Below are positions 37,201 to 48,015 of a DNA stretch of 64,000 nucleotides, in pieces (the first letter of the stretch is position 1; the number at the start of each line of letters is the position of its first letter). The DNA comes from Allomyces arbusculus (lineage: Eukaryota; Blastocladiomycota; Blastocladiomycetes; Blastocladiales; Blastocladiaceae), in contig JADHYV010000048.1 of assembly GCA_027604705.1 (NCBI GenBank), positions 1 to 64,000 on the forward strand, read 5' to 3'. Made by a program: the position numbers and the translations under genes. The notes beneath the pieces were generated by a model. It ran no database searches. It saw only the letters and a program-made list of their open reading frames with translations, and was not told where the DNA came from.

Positions 37201-38116
37201 ACACTTGATCTTGGGTGCCGACCGCGCATCGGCCACCAAGCTCTTCTCGCAGGTCAACATCAAGCAAACGATTGCGCTGGCGAGCAACAGCACCGGCGAT
37301 GGCAAGAGCGGTGGGTCGTCGCCGAGTCTGCCGTCGCCCAAGATTGGCGGCGTCAAGGGTTCGCTCAACCCGGCGGGTATTCACGCGGTCGTGGATCTCG
37401 AGCTGCCCTTTACGTTCACGCTCAAGGGTCTCAAGTCGTTGAACGTCGGTCTGCGCGCTAAGGGCAACCCGCTGATCAACGTGGCGGTGCAGGGTCTCGC
37501 GCTCGACAACTCGAACAAGCTGTCGCCAGCCATCGACGCCAACATTGCCAGTGTGCAGGTCGCCGCGGGCACGATGCAGTACGTTTACGAGTCCATCAAG
37601 GCCGGCAAGTCATTTGAGGGTCTGTCGGTGAACGGCGTCGCGCTCGTACTCAGCGACGGCAGCACGTTCTCGCTGTTGTCCAAGATCGCGGCCGACCTGC
37701 CCGCGTCCAAGATGGACGACTTCAAATTCCTGGGCAAGATCTACAATGCGCTGAAGGGTGAGATCGACACCAAGACGCTGCTCGAGTTCTCGATTCCCGT
37801 GGAAATCGCGGTCGGCTCGCTCGACTTTGACGTGCACACGGAGCGCGGCAAGGTGGGTGAAGTGCGGCGGCGCAACTTGGTCATTAACTCTAATGACGGT
37901 GGGTTTGTCGTGCGGATTCGTTCGACGCTTGGGCTCGACATTATTGAGCTCGGCCGTGTGCTGCTCAACTTTGAGAAGGAGGAGAAGTTCCTTAAGTCGT
38001 TCAACGTCAAGGACCCGTCGGGCCAGGACGTGGCATGGGCTACGACCGTCTTCAATGCGGTCAACGTGCGGCTGATTCCAAAGTGGGGCAAGTTTGACTC
38101 GCCCGCCGACATTTAA
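28299..38116 (+). CDS. Giant single-pass membrane protein with about 19 LEA2/DUF3712-like repeats
   Basis: Three exons (28299-28844, 28932-29304, 29394-38116) give 3213 residues; the last exon is 8.7 kb without an intron. Residues 1-110 are disordered and end with a basic LLRTRRRK stretch, then one membrane helix (about 114-138, CCAVFVLLLLIFLAIAYW). The rest should be lumenal or extracellular. It is an array of about 19 units of roughly 150-160 residues, each with a strand block such as VDIGYIQAAIGLNG or IPYIGVGIALD, a V.GI/GL motif, a D.D....VA.LV..VL helix and a LLSK...PLKDLL segment. The pattern resembles LEA2/DUF3712 domains, as in yeast vacuolar Tag1, which has far fewer units. Function is unknown; vacuole or cell-surface lipid or wall interaction is a guess. 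Confidence 0.85.
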
Positions 38117-38513
38117 GTGTGCGTGCGCCGAAGTGGATGATGTGTTGTCGCTGAGGTGATGTTGTTTAATTTGTTCTCTTGGGTTGGGCGCGCGTACATA
38201 TGAGCAGGCTGGCGCGCCTGTAGTCGTTCTTTTGCTGGGTGAAGAAGGGTCGCGCTGTTTGTATAGTCTGTTTGCAAAACTAGACCGAGCCTGGTTGGCC
38301 GTGTCAAAGCATTTGCAGTTGTTTTTGTTGTGATGTGGGGTCGTCAGTCATAGAGGAAGAGTGTTGAGTTTGCTGACGTGGGGTCGCGCGACAAGGACAA
38401 GAAAGCAACAGCCACATTGACTTGCACCCGTGCTCGAGTGCTGGTACTTGTCTGCAATTTGAAGTGCATCTCTTGCCCGAGCCACTGTTCTTGCTGAGGC
38501 TCATGCCGTTTTG
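38117..38513. other. 3' flank of the giant repeat-protein gene
   Basis: 397 bp of lower-GC DNA following the stop codon, leading into the dispersed repeat at 38514. No gene or defined terminator motif recognised. Confidence 0.4.
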
Positions 38514-39045
38514 CATTGGGAGACACGGTTCACGTGTCGGCCGTTCGACAGGAGAGCACTCAGCTCAAGGTTGGATTATAAGTCTCCGGTGTAAGCCATC
38601 TGGGCAAAACATCTTAAGCCGCTTACACCCCTCGCCGGGTGCTGTCCATCCTCAAACAATGGGAGAGCGCACGTAGCGGGTCCTGTGCAGAGCCGGCGAT
38701 ACACCAGGCATCAAATAAAAGTACACCAATGGCAAGTCAGCCAAGTCGGAACCACAAGAGCGGAGCATCTCAAGTCGCGAGTACCTGTACGGGTGCTGTC
38801 CATCTTCGAATGAGGAGGACGCGCACGTAGTTGGCCTCTGTGGTTTCAATCAACGACTCATGGCGACCCATCAGGCACCTGATACGTACACCATGACAAT
38901 CCGCCAGTCAAGATTCAAGATTAAACCAGAACAGCGGAGCACCTCAGGCCGCGTGTACCCGTAACAGCGAGTGCTGTCCATCATTCTCAAATTGATGGCA
39001 AGGTGCACGTAGCTGGCCTCTGCATGGTTTTAATCCACGAGTGCC
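38514..39045. repeat. Dispersed composite repeat, copy A
   Basis: Begins near cattgggagaca and contains three tandem, diverged units, each marked by gtgctgtccatc (38639, 38793, 38971) followed by gcgcacgtag or gtgcacgtag and gcctctg or a variant, then by an ..agcatctcaag..gcgagtacctgta block leading into the next unit. The same ordered blocks recur at 47727-48015. No coding capacity, terminal inverted repeat or LTR pattern was recognised, so the family is unnamed. Confidence 0.75.
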
Positions 39046-39310
39046 AGGAGATTCTGATTCAGAACCTCCCGTCTGTGCCATGTTTGCGACGACAGGCTTC
39101 AGTTCGAACGGGATCCGTTTGGGCTCCAGCGCTCCGTGATTTGGTCCGCAGATCAGTTTTGTCTTGATAGTTGATGTTTTGTTGGCCGGCAGTGGGTGCA
39201 GGCCTGAAGTGCCGCCCCATGCGGACATCGCCGGCCTTGGGACTTCGGTATTTTTCGCGCTCTTTGACAGTCTTTGAACAATTCTTTTATTTCGCACCTC
39301 GTGGGATTTC
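39046..39310. other. Intergenic spacer before the minisatellite
   Basis: 265 bp between the dispersed repeat and the 90-bp minisatellite. No gene seen. Confidence 0.4.
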
Positions 39311-39580
39311 TCTTTGAGCTCTCTTTTTCGTTCCCACTCGCGCTCCACTCTCTTCCCGCTCTTCTCCACCACTTCCTCGTCCACCTGCGTTCCTCATTTC
39401 TCTTTGAGCTCTCCTTTTCGTTCCCACTCGCGCTCCACTCTCCTCACGCTCTTCTCCACCACTTACTCGTCCACCTGCGTTCCTCATTTCTCTTTGAGCT
39501 CTCCTTTTCGTTCCCACTCGCGCTCCACTCTCTTCACGCTCTTCTCCACCATTTCCTCACCCACCTGCGTTCCGAGCGGT
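39311..39580. repeat. 90-bp minisatellite, three copies
   Basis: The marker tctttgagctct recurs at 39311, 39401 and 39491, a period of exactly 90 bp, with only a few substitutions per unit. Because 90 is a multiple of three, frames stay open on both strands: plus 39274-39588 gives a 30-residue hydrophobic repeat with LFELSFSFPLALHS, and minus gives an Arg/Glu/Gly-rich repeat. Neither is supported as a gene. Confidence 0.92.
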
Positions 39581-40169
39581 TCCTATAAAGGCGGCGAGGC
39601 CCCGGAACCGTTTGGGCTCCTTCCCCTCGCTATTTGCCAGTTTACTTCCGCTCGCTCGCGCTCCTCGACCTCTCTCCTCCCAGTTCCTCTTCTCACTTGT
39701 CGGACTCGGTCGCTCCGCAGGTTCGTTTGATTATATATAACTCCCCTCGCTATTTGCCTACTTGCTTCCGCTCGCTCGCACCCCTGACCTCTCCTCCAAG
39801 TTCTTCATCTGACCGGTCGGATTCGGTTGGCACGCAGAGTTTTGCTGCGGTGTCTCTTGTCTCCAAGGCGCCGCGTGCACTCGGGCCAGATCAGCCCGAA
39901 CCGTCCACGCTCGGACAGTTCAGCCCGTTGTCGCGTGATCGCGTGCTGAGCACTCTCCCACGCCAAAATTTGTATCAAGTCGCCTTCCTCACCAAGTTGA
40001 CCGCGGCCACCACATCCACCACCACCACCACCCGCACCATCACGGCCGCGGCGCCGGCTCTACACGACTCGCGCGACGCGGCCAACCGCACCATCTCGAC
40101 GGGGAACGATCCGTGACGGTGCCACTCGCACGCCCTTCGTGTGCCGACTACCGTGCTCGACGATCACCC
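39581..40169 (+). promoter_or_regulatory. Upstream region of C2H2 gene 1 with duplicated leader
   Basis: A TATA-like cctataaagg lies at about 39590. A block of about 100 bp starting ccctcgctatttgcc (near 39622) and ending ccgcag (39720) is repeated imperfectly from ccctcgctatttgcc (near 39746) to cgcag (39838), with tatataac between them. Each copy ends in CAG. The arrangement suggests tandem duplication of a promoter/leader unit; transcription start sites are not known. Confidence 0.5.
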
Positions 40170-42787
40170 ATGAGCACCACGACCACATCCTCGTCCTCAA
40201 GCTCTGCGGGAAGCTCCACGCGCGCCAGCAGCAGCAGCGCACTGTCGAGCGCACGATCGTCGCCGTGCAGCACAGCGCAGCATTCAAAGCAGCAGCAGCC
40301 CAGTACCATGGCAACCGCACCACCTCCACCCTCGTCGTCAACGGCGATAGGCGCACACCTGTGCTACGAATGCGACCCACCCAAGCCGTTTGGCCGCAAG
40401 CACGATCTAGCGCGGCACCACGAGACGCAGCACCGCAACCAGCGGCCGTTCCGGTGCCCGCGCCCCGGATGCGCACTTGGCACCAACCGCCGCGACCAGG
40501 TCAAGCGGCATCTACGCAGCCATCCGGCCTGCGCGCTTGCTGTCGCGCAGCAGCACGACCACCCGGAGACGGCTGCCATGATGGCGCACGTCTACCAGTC
40601 GCCCGAGTGGTGGCCCATTTTCCACCGTGACGTGCACGAGGCGCTCGTTGTTGCTGCTCCGATCGCCGGCGTCGTGCACGGCGTGCCGCTCGGCGCGCAA
40701 TTTCCTGCCGGCGGCGGGGCCGTCGTGGATGCGAGTGCATGGGGTGGCCTTTATTACGACACGACTACGTCATTGGATCCCGCAATGGCCGCTGCCGCAC
40801 AAGGGCTCGGTCCGCTGGCGTGGTCCTACATGCCGCCCGCGTTTGCCTCGCCCTCTTCGTCTTCCTTCTCGGCTGCGCAGTTTGCCGCGATTAACGCGAC
40901 CGAGCACCAGTTCTCCCTCCGTGCCTCGGCACACCACGCTCGCGATTCGCCCGCGCGCCTGTCGGAGACGCCCGTCGACCCGAGCTGGGACCGCAGCGGC
41001 GGTGGGGACACGTCGAGTGCTGCAACGACGCCCGACAGCGAGCGCGACGACGAATACGATGTACCCATGCCGCTCGAGCCCATTGGTCCGACCGCACCAA
41101 CCGGCATGTTTGTCTCTGCGACCGCAGAATGGCCTGTGGCCGATCCTGGGACTCCACCACGCGTGCGACCTGCCTTTCTAGATCATGATCCAGCACCGCT
41201 TCTCACGCGTACGCCCGACGGCCGTCGCGCGAGCCGCGACCGCGACTCTGATCTCGCACAATTGCGCGTGGCTCGCGGATCACCTATTAATGCGCGTCGT
41301 CGTTCGCTCCGCGCGAGTCCATTTGCGTCCCCCGCGGCAGCCATTTTGTACCGGCACGCGGCTGCAGCAGAAGGGTCGCCCACGCCGCGCGCACGGGCCA
41401 TGGCGCAGGCCGTCGTGCCATCGCCTGTGTTGCTCATTTCTCCGCATGTGAGCGCCGCGATGAGTGCGCACGGGGAGGGGTCGCCGGCACCCATCGAGTT
41501 TTCCACACAAGTGAATCCGGCGGGGGGCGATGGTGGGGAGAGTCGTGACTCGATGCAGCTCATGGACGCGGCCGAGGGATTCGGTTTGGGGATCATGGGT
41601 GCTACCGAGCCGTTTGCCACTCCACCGCGAGCTCGCAGGCGTTCGTACGTTGTGCTCTCCTCGTGCTTGTGGTGTTGGGAGAAATTCATGGAGCTGACCG
41701 TGCGTGCTTCAATAGTGAGCCGGGGCATTACTTGAGCCCACCCGTCGCACTCACCGCTGCAAACGGCCTGCCACCGTCGCGACCCGCGTCTCGCGCCACG
41801 CACGTTGTCATGGTCGACCAAGTCCAGGTGAACATGGATCGGCTCACGCTACTGAACCAGTCGCCGAACCCGAGTGCTCGCGGGACACTCTGGCATGGAA
41901 CTGGACCCGTTGAGTTTTCCACACCCGATACGGCGGCGCAGACTCCCGTGCGACCGACGCGGCGCGCACGCACGCTGTCGAGTCCGACACTCTCCAACAC
42001 GTCGTCGACGTGGGGTCCCCGACTCTCAGATCGTCCTCTTCCGCCGCTACCACCGACCCCAGGACCCGATGTGCGGCTCGTCGTGACGCCCACTCATGGC
42101 GCGCGGCCCCTATCGCTCGATTCGGCGTGCACTCACTTGCCGCGAAGTGGACACAATCAAACGACACCTACGACAACCTCTAGCCTCGCACTTCCTTCTG
42201 GATCGCCGTACCCTGCCCGATCGATTCCCCCTGGTACCCCGAGCGCGCTTGCGCCGGCGCCAATTGATCCCGTCGCCCAGTACGCAGCCCACCATGCCGC
42301 GATGGTCGCTCGCACGACCGCTGCTGCCGCCGCTATCCCACCCGCGCAGAGCCCCGTATTTGGCGCGGCGGTCCCACCCGAAGTAGTGTGGCACGCTGCA
42401 CCGCGACTCACTTTGACCACCGGCAAGCCATCGGCACTGACGCCGTCGAAAGGGGACACCGACCCGTTCCTGCGCCCAGCTCCCGCCGGGAGCGTCGATA
42501 GCTGTGCCCTTGCACCCTCAGCGGGGGGGAGCGCCATGTCGGTCGACGCCAATGGCGCGTTTCCTGTGGCCGGATCAACGGCGTCGTCACTGCTGCAGGG
42601 AATGGTCCGCAGCCCGCCGCTCGTCCGCATTTCGGAACGCACCGCTGATACGGCCGGATCGCTCATGTCGATTGACTCGCTCACACGCGAACTGTCGGAC
42701 AATCCTGCCGCGTCGCCCATCGCGATGCGCGGTGACGCGAGACGCGTGGCGGGTGGTGGAATTCTGACAGACGCCATGGAGGCCTGA
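40170..42787 (+). CDS. C2H2 zinc-finger protein 1 (putative transcription factor)
   Basis: Two exons (40170-41644, 41716-42787) give 848 residues; the 71-bp intron starts GTACGT. After a Ser/Thr-rich start come two adjacent C2H2 fingers (about 68-120): CYECDPPKPFGRKHDLARHH with ETQH, and RCPRPGCALGTNRRDQVKRH with LRSH. The remaining 700 residues are low-complexity Ser/Pro/Ala/Thr-rich with scattered basic SP/RR motifs and no known domain. The finger pair closely resembles the first pair of the gene at 51055, including the sequel AAMMAHV versus AAMMHRA. DNA binding and nuclear location are inferred. The first in-frame ATG is 40170. Confidence 0.82.
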
Positions 42788-43380
42788 CGCTCGCTCGACA
42801 TACCGCGCTGTTCATTTTTGTTCTCATTTGTCCGTGTCCATGCCCTACGTTTTTGACATGATTTTGCGACCGACCATCCCCCTTCACGGCTGTTGCGACC
42901 ATCGCGGCGCTGCCGCATGCGGCCGCTCGTTTCCTCTGTCGCTGGCCGAACGCTTATGCCCCATACCCGTTGATTATGCGCGGCCAGTAGTGGCCAATTT
43001 GATGTTTGCCCGGTGCGCGTGCACATGCACCGCGCGGATTTCCTCTGACCCGCGTGCTCAGCAGTAGTACCCTTGATAAACAGTTTCGTGCTCGCGCTGC
43101 GCTTTCGTTCGTTGATTTCAAGCCCGCATGCACATCGTCACATACCTATCTGATCCACTTGAACCAAACGATCGCAGCGCGCCATGATGGGTTGATCCTG
43201 ACCCGTGAACTGATTGAACGCGACTTTTCAAAGCACCATCCACGAATAATGCGCGACAAGGCCCAACGAAGATACGTGTCTACTTTCATATGGTACAACC
43301 GCGAAACGATTTACACAACACAATTCCGGCCGACAAAATTGGTGGAGAAGCAAATGCAAGACTCGCAATAGGCGAGACAC
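42788..43380. other. Intergenic between convergent genes
   Basis: 593 bp between C2H2 gene 1 (+) and the Gln/Ala repeat gene (-). It should hold both 3' ends. No gene or motif recognised. Confidence 0.4.
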
Positions 43381-44770
43381 TTAGCAAAACGACGGGTGCG
43401 CGACCGTCGCCGAGTGCACATCGACACTCTGAGCCTGGAACTGACCCTGTATCGCCGACACGTCACCGTGACCCAACGCGTCAATCGACTGCGTCTGGAA
43501 CTGACCCTGCTGCGCAAACACATTGGTGTGGCCGTTACCCAACACATTGACGGTTTGACTCTGAGCCTGGGCCTGCTGAGCAAACACATCGGCGTGCCCG
43601 TGACCCGAAATATCGGCCGACTGCGTCTGGAACTGCGCCTGCGACGCAAACACATCGGCGTGGCCGTTACCCGAGGCCGTCGCCGACTGGCCTTGGAATT
43701 GTGCCTGCTGCGCGAACACATCTGCGTGGTTGCTGTGCGCGCTGACAGACTGCATCTGCGCCTGGAACTGCTGCGCAAGCGCGTCGAATCCGTGGCCTAA
43801 CACCGATGCCACATCAATGTTCTGGCCCTGGAACTGCGCCTGGAGCGCGTGGATATCAAAGTTGCCGAACCAGGAGCCGTCGTCCTGGTGCGGCGCGACG
43901 TGGGGCACGACGTATGACACGTCGTCGTGGCAGTGGCGTGCCGCAGGCGTCGCCGTCGCGGTGACGTCGATGGTCTGCTCCTGCGCTTGCGTCTGGGTCG
44001 TCGAGCCGTGGCTGCCAGCGGACGAGACGCCAGCCGACTGATGCCAGCCCTGCGCTTGGGCAACGTTCACCGACGACGAACCGACAGCCGAAACGTCAGC
44101 CGCCTGGTATTGAGCTTGGCCCTGCGCGACCGAGATGTTGGCCCCGCCGTGGCAGCCAGCGACCGACGAGGCATCAATTGTCTGGTACTGCAGCTGGCCC
44201 TGCGCGGCCGACGCCGACGTGCCGTGTCCCGCCGTCACGGTGGCCTGCTGGCCTTGTAGTTGTGCTTGCGTTGCCGAAACCGAAGCGTTGGTGACGTGGC
44301 CAGCGGCCGAAGCGTTGGCAGTCTGCGCCTGGAGCTGCACTTGCGTTGCCGGGGCCGACGCGGCGCCGTGGTTCACAGCGGCCTCAACGTGCTGGATCTG
44401 GCCCTGAAGCTGCGCGGCCGAAACGTCGGCGGCCGAGGTCGTGGCGGGCGCGCCGGCCGTCTGGTGGTGGACGTCGAGCAATGTGGTGGGCAAGGGATCG
44501 GATCAGTTTTTGCGTCGCAGTGGCCGCGAGCCGATCCGACCGGGTGCAGAATATAGAGCGCAGAAGTACCGTAGTCACGGTGTGGGTCGGCGCGTTTACA
44601 ACAACCGGCGGCAGGGGTGCCGTGTCGAGCGTGGGCGCGACTTCGGGAAGCGGCTCGCCTTCGACCGGAGCGGGCATCGCCTCGACGGGCGCGGGCATCG
44701 GCACGCTCTCGGGAGGGGCAGGCACGGCCTCGGCTGGAGCGGGCGCGGTCTCAATAGGGCCGAGGGTCAT
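43381..44770 (-). CDS. Gln/Ala-rich tandem-repeat protein
   Basis: Two exons (44570-44770 and 43381-44460) with a 109-bp GTACTT intron give 426 residues. Exon 1 is Pro/Ala/Glu-rich (MTLGPIETAPAPAEAVPAP). Exon 2 is a chain of roughly 15-24-residue degenerate repeats, for example GHADVFAQQAQFQGQSATAS and TQAQLQGQQATVTAGHGTSA, with a unique Asp/His insertion (DDGSWFGNFDIHALQ) in the middle. No Cys-rich, membrane or catalytic feature was seen. Composition suggests a structural, adhesive or prion-like protein. The plus strand of 43396-43800 is also open and encodes an LxLELxLLRKHIGVAVT-type repeat, so strand choice rests on the longer frame, its ATG and the good splice junction. Confidence 0.65.
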
Positions 44771-45956
44771 GCTGGAAAGTTGATGAGGATGTCGATTGAT
44801 TTTGACTGCCAGAGAGGGCGGGTCATGCGCAGTATATGTAGTGCAAACGCGCAAGCGGGACCCCCGCGTCGTGCTGGCTAGGGTATGTACTCTGCTCAAG
44901 AAATGGTCGGTAGTGGACAACGGTCCCGTGTCTCGACAAGCCCGCAGCAAAGGTCAGTGTAGGTGGCAGCAAACGCAAGGGAAGGCTGATCAGACGGTCG
45001 ATCATGGCGCGGTCGTGAGCAAGGTTTGTGTGTTGCACCTCGAGCCTCGAACGAGGAGGTCGTTCCGCACTTCACTGCTCACCGCACCCTTGCACCGTTT
45101 TACGACAACCCCTCGTGGATTGTTTGCATTTCGAACGTGTCTATCATCCCGCCTGCCTTTGCTTGAGTTCCAAGAAGGGAAAGTTTGGTTGTACCTAGGG
45201 GAAGCTTCGGTGACGTCCCTCAAGCTGGGCTTTGGAGGGCTTTGGCGTGCAAAGACGATGCAGGAGCTGGACGGTCCAGCAGGGTCTCGGTCCACGCTCG
45301 CATTTTCGGCCCTGACTGTTCGTGAGGTACTGCACACGAGATGCGCATCTCATCTCGGGCAGGTTGGCGACGGCGACGCCGACAAGCGCCCTGTACGCAT
45401 CAACGGGGAGAGCAGCAGATGCTCGTTGCCCATTCGGCTCGCACATTTCTGGCCAACGCGCTCGACATGAGCGGGTCGAACTGAGTGTACCTATGCTGCC
45501 AGAGACGGTCAAGCGTGCTGACTCCCCACTGAACTGTGTTTTATCCCGCGCCGAGCAGCCGGGACCAGACAAGGACGATGTGTGCGCAATCCATCCCGCT
45601 TGGAGGCCGTCATGGATTCTAACGGCAGCACGAATATGGCGGGGTTGGTCTTGCAGCCGTGTTGGATGATGCGTGATGGCGTGGATTGATGCTTCAGCCC
45701 GTAAGAAAGGACAGGTGTGAACAGAGCCCCGACGCTTAATTTTGTCGCTCTGTGTGCTGCGCCACCCAGAATCACATTGCAAACCACCGCCACCTCCCCC
45801 ACATCTCTGACAGCGACATATTTACGAGGTTGACAAGAACATTCGCATTATCAGCGACGCGACCCAGTGTTCCCAGTTGCTGCAACGTGCCCTCGCGCCT
45901 GCCGCAACCGCCGACCCCACCCACTCGCCCCTTTCAACACCCACCAGCTTTGCACC
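44771..45956. other. 1.2-kb intergenic region between divergent genes
   Basis: Lies between the Gln/Ala repeat gene (-) and dihydroorotase (+) and must carry both promoters. A TATA-like tatatg occurs at about 44835, upstream of the minus gene. A minus frame at 45195-45782 (195 codons) resembles nothing known. No RNA gene seen. Confidence 0.4.
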
Positions 45957-47202
45957 ATGGCCCCTGTTCCGACTGGCACCAAGATCACACTGCCTGCTGC
46001 GGCCGACATGCATATCCACCTGCGCCAGGGCCCCATGTGCGATGCCGTGACCAAGGCGCTCGTCGGCACGGGCGTCGACACCGTCTACGTGATGCCCAAC
46101 CTGGTCCCGCCGCTCACGACCGTCGACATGGCCGTCGCCTACCGCGACCAGCTGCGCGCGCTCGCGCCGTCGATCAATTTCCTCGTCACGCTCTACCTGT
46201 CGCCGGAGCTCACGCCCGACGAGATTCGCAAGGCCAAGAAGCACGGCATTTCTGGTAATTCTCAGTTGTTGCTGCGTACTTTACTCGTCGAAAAAGCTCA
46301 CCTCGAACGAAAAATAGGCGTCAAGAGTTACCCACGCGGTGTCACGACCAACTCGGACTCGGGCATCGAGGACTACGACGTCTACTACCCGGTCTTCAAG
46401 GCCATGGAGGAGGAGGGCCTCGTGCTCAACTTGCACGGCGAGTGCCCATCGAATGCCGAGGCGGTACGCTTCTGCTTTCACCACCACACATTGTGACTGT
46501 TTGAGCAAATTGCTGATCGCTTTCACCCGACTTTACCAGAACATCACGATCCTCAACGCCGAGGCCAAGTTCCTGTCGCACCTCGAGAAGCTGCACCGCG
46601 CGTTCCCGAAGCTGCGCATTGTCCTTGAACATGCGACGACCAAGGCCGCCGTGGACCTTGTGCAGCGGCTCGGCGACACGGTCGCGTGCACGATCACTGT
46701 GCACCACCTGTTCCTGACCGTCGAGGACTGGGCCGGCCTGCCGCACGGATTCTGCAAGCCTGTTGCCAAGACGTTTGAGGACCGAAACGCCCTGCGCGAT
46801 GTTGTCAAGTCGGGCCACCCGCGTTTCTTCCTCGGTACCGACTCGGCGCCGCACCCGCGCCACGCCAAGGAGTCGGCCAAAGCGCCCGCCGGTCTCTTCA
46901 CGGCGCTGATGCCGCTCGTCTACCTCGCGCACTTGTTTGACGTCGCTGCGATCCCGCTCGACCGGTTGCGCGGTTTCGCGTCCGACTTTGGCCGCAAGTT
47001 CTACGGGTTGCCCATCCCGACCAAGGAGACGGTCACGCTGACCAAGGTCGATGTCGCGGCGGCCAAGGGGAACGCGGGGACTAAGGTCCCGACCGTGTTT
47101 GCCGTGCCGCGCATGCTCAAGGATAACGGCGAGAATGTCGAGGTCGTGCCGTTCCTTGCAGGCGAGACGATCCCGTGGACGCTCCAGGTGGCTGAAAAGT
47201 AA
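45957..47202 (+). CDS. URA4: Dihydroorotase (homodimeric, PyrC/Ura4 type)
   Basis: Three exons (45957-46254, 46318-46463, 46540-47202) give 368 residues. It converts carbamoyl-aspartate to dihydroorotate, the third step of pyrimidine synthesis. Zinc ligands are visible: DMHIHLRQG (His-x-His), the carboxylated Lys in GVKSYPRGVTTNSD, LHGE, EHATT and GTDSAPHPRHAKE. The first intron splits the codon just before GVKSYP. Length matches fungal stand-alone Ura4 and bacterial PyrC, unlike the DHO domain of animal CAD. Start at tgcaccATGG, the first good-context ATG; an upstream in-frame ATG at 45867 would add 30 residues. Confidence 0.96.
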
Positions 47203-47726
47203 AGACGGGGCTGCGTCGCGCCCCTGTTGGTTGTTTTGATGGCCCGCTTTTTTGCTGGCTTTTATATTCTCCAGTCATAGCAATGTATCCCTCTTGTTCC
47301 GCACATTTTTCACTGGTTAGGATGTTTGTTCTCTTTCACGACGTTATCCACGCTTGCCAGTTACCCCCTGTAGCTCGCGCCAAGTCGTGCATCAACTGGT
47401 CAAAGAGCGACGTGGCTTCGACAGCATGGCAGAAACCCGTGGAAGGAACCAACCTCCAAATTTTCAGGGCGCCTTTCCTGACGAAAAGGAATGATGAGCA
47501 AACGACGAGAGAAATGCACCACAAGACAACTGGCATCTTCACTCGTGACTTGAATGTGCCCAATGTCGACTCCGGCCCGGACGACCAATACTTGCTGAGG
47601 GCGAAATTCGTGTCTCCCACTTTCGCAAAATAGCGGAGGTAGCGTCCTGACCCATGAACAGATGAGCCGGACAACACTGCTCTGCGCGTTGTGGTTTGAG
47701 GCTGGAGGCTGGCTCAGAACGCTCAA
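47203..47726. other. 3' flank of URA4 and spacer
   Basis: 524 bp with short frames only. No gene recognised. Leads into the second copy of the dispersed repeat. Confidence 0.4.
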
Positions 47727-48015
47727 CATTGGGAGACAAGAGTCATGTGTCAACCATCGGACCGCCCAGAAACTCTTGGGGTCAGAATATCAGTCTCTAT
47801 TGTAAGCCAACTGGGCAGAGCAGCTTGAGCCGGTTGCACCCCTCGCCAGTGCTGTCCTCTGTGGTGGTAATACACCAGGCAACTAACAAGTATACCAATG
47901 GCAAGCCAGTCAAGCTGGTACCACAAGAGCCGAGCATCTCAAGCCGCGAATACCTGTACGGGTGCCATCCATCATCGAATGAATGGCAACGCGCACGTAG
48001 TTGCCCTCTGCTGAG
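47727..48015. repeat. Dispersed composite repeat, copy B
   Basis: Same order of blocks as 38514-39045: cattgggagaca, then gtaagcca..tgggcaga.. ..cacccctcgcc, gtgctgtcctct (47849), acaccaggca, agtataccaatggcaag, agcatctcaagccgcgaata, gtgccatccatc (47962) and gcgcacgtagttg. It has two units where copy A has three, and divergence of perhaps 15-25% by eye. Same orientation as copy A. Confidence 0.75.

Noticed and set aside
45195-45782. 195-codon minus-strand frame
   Set aside because: Briefly considered as an F-box-like relative, but the F-box and TLARKIP blocks are absent.
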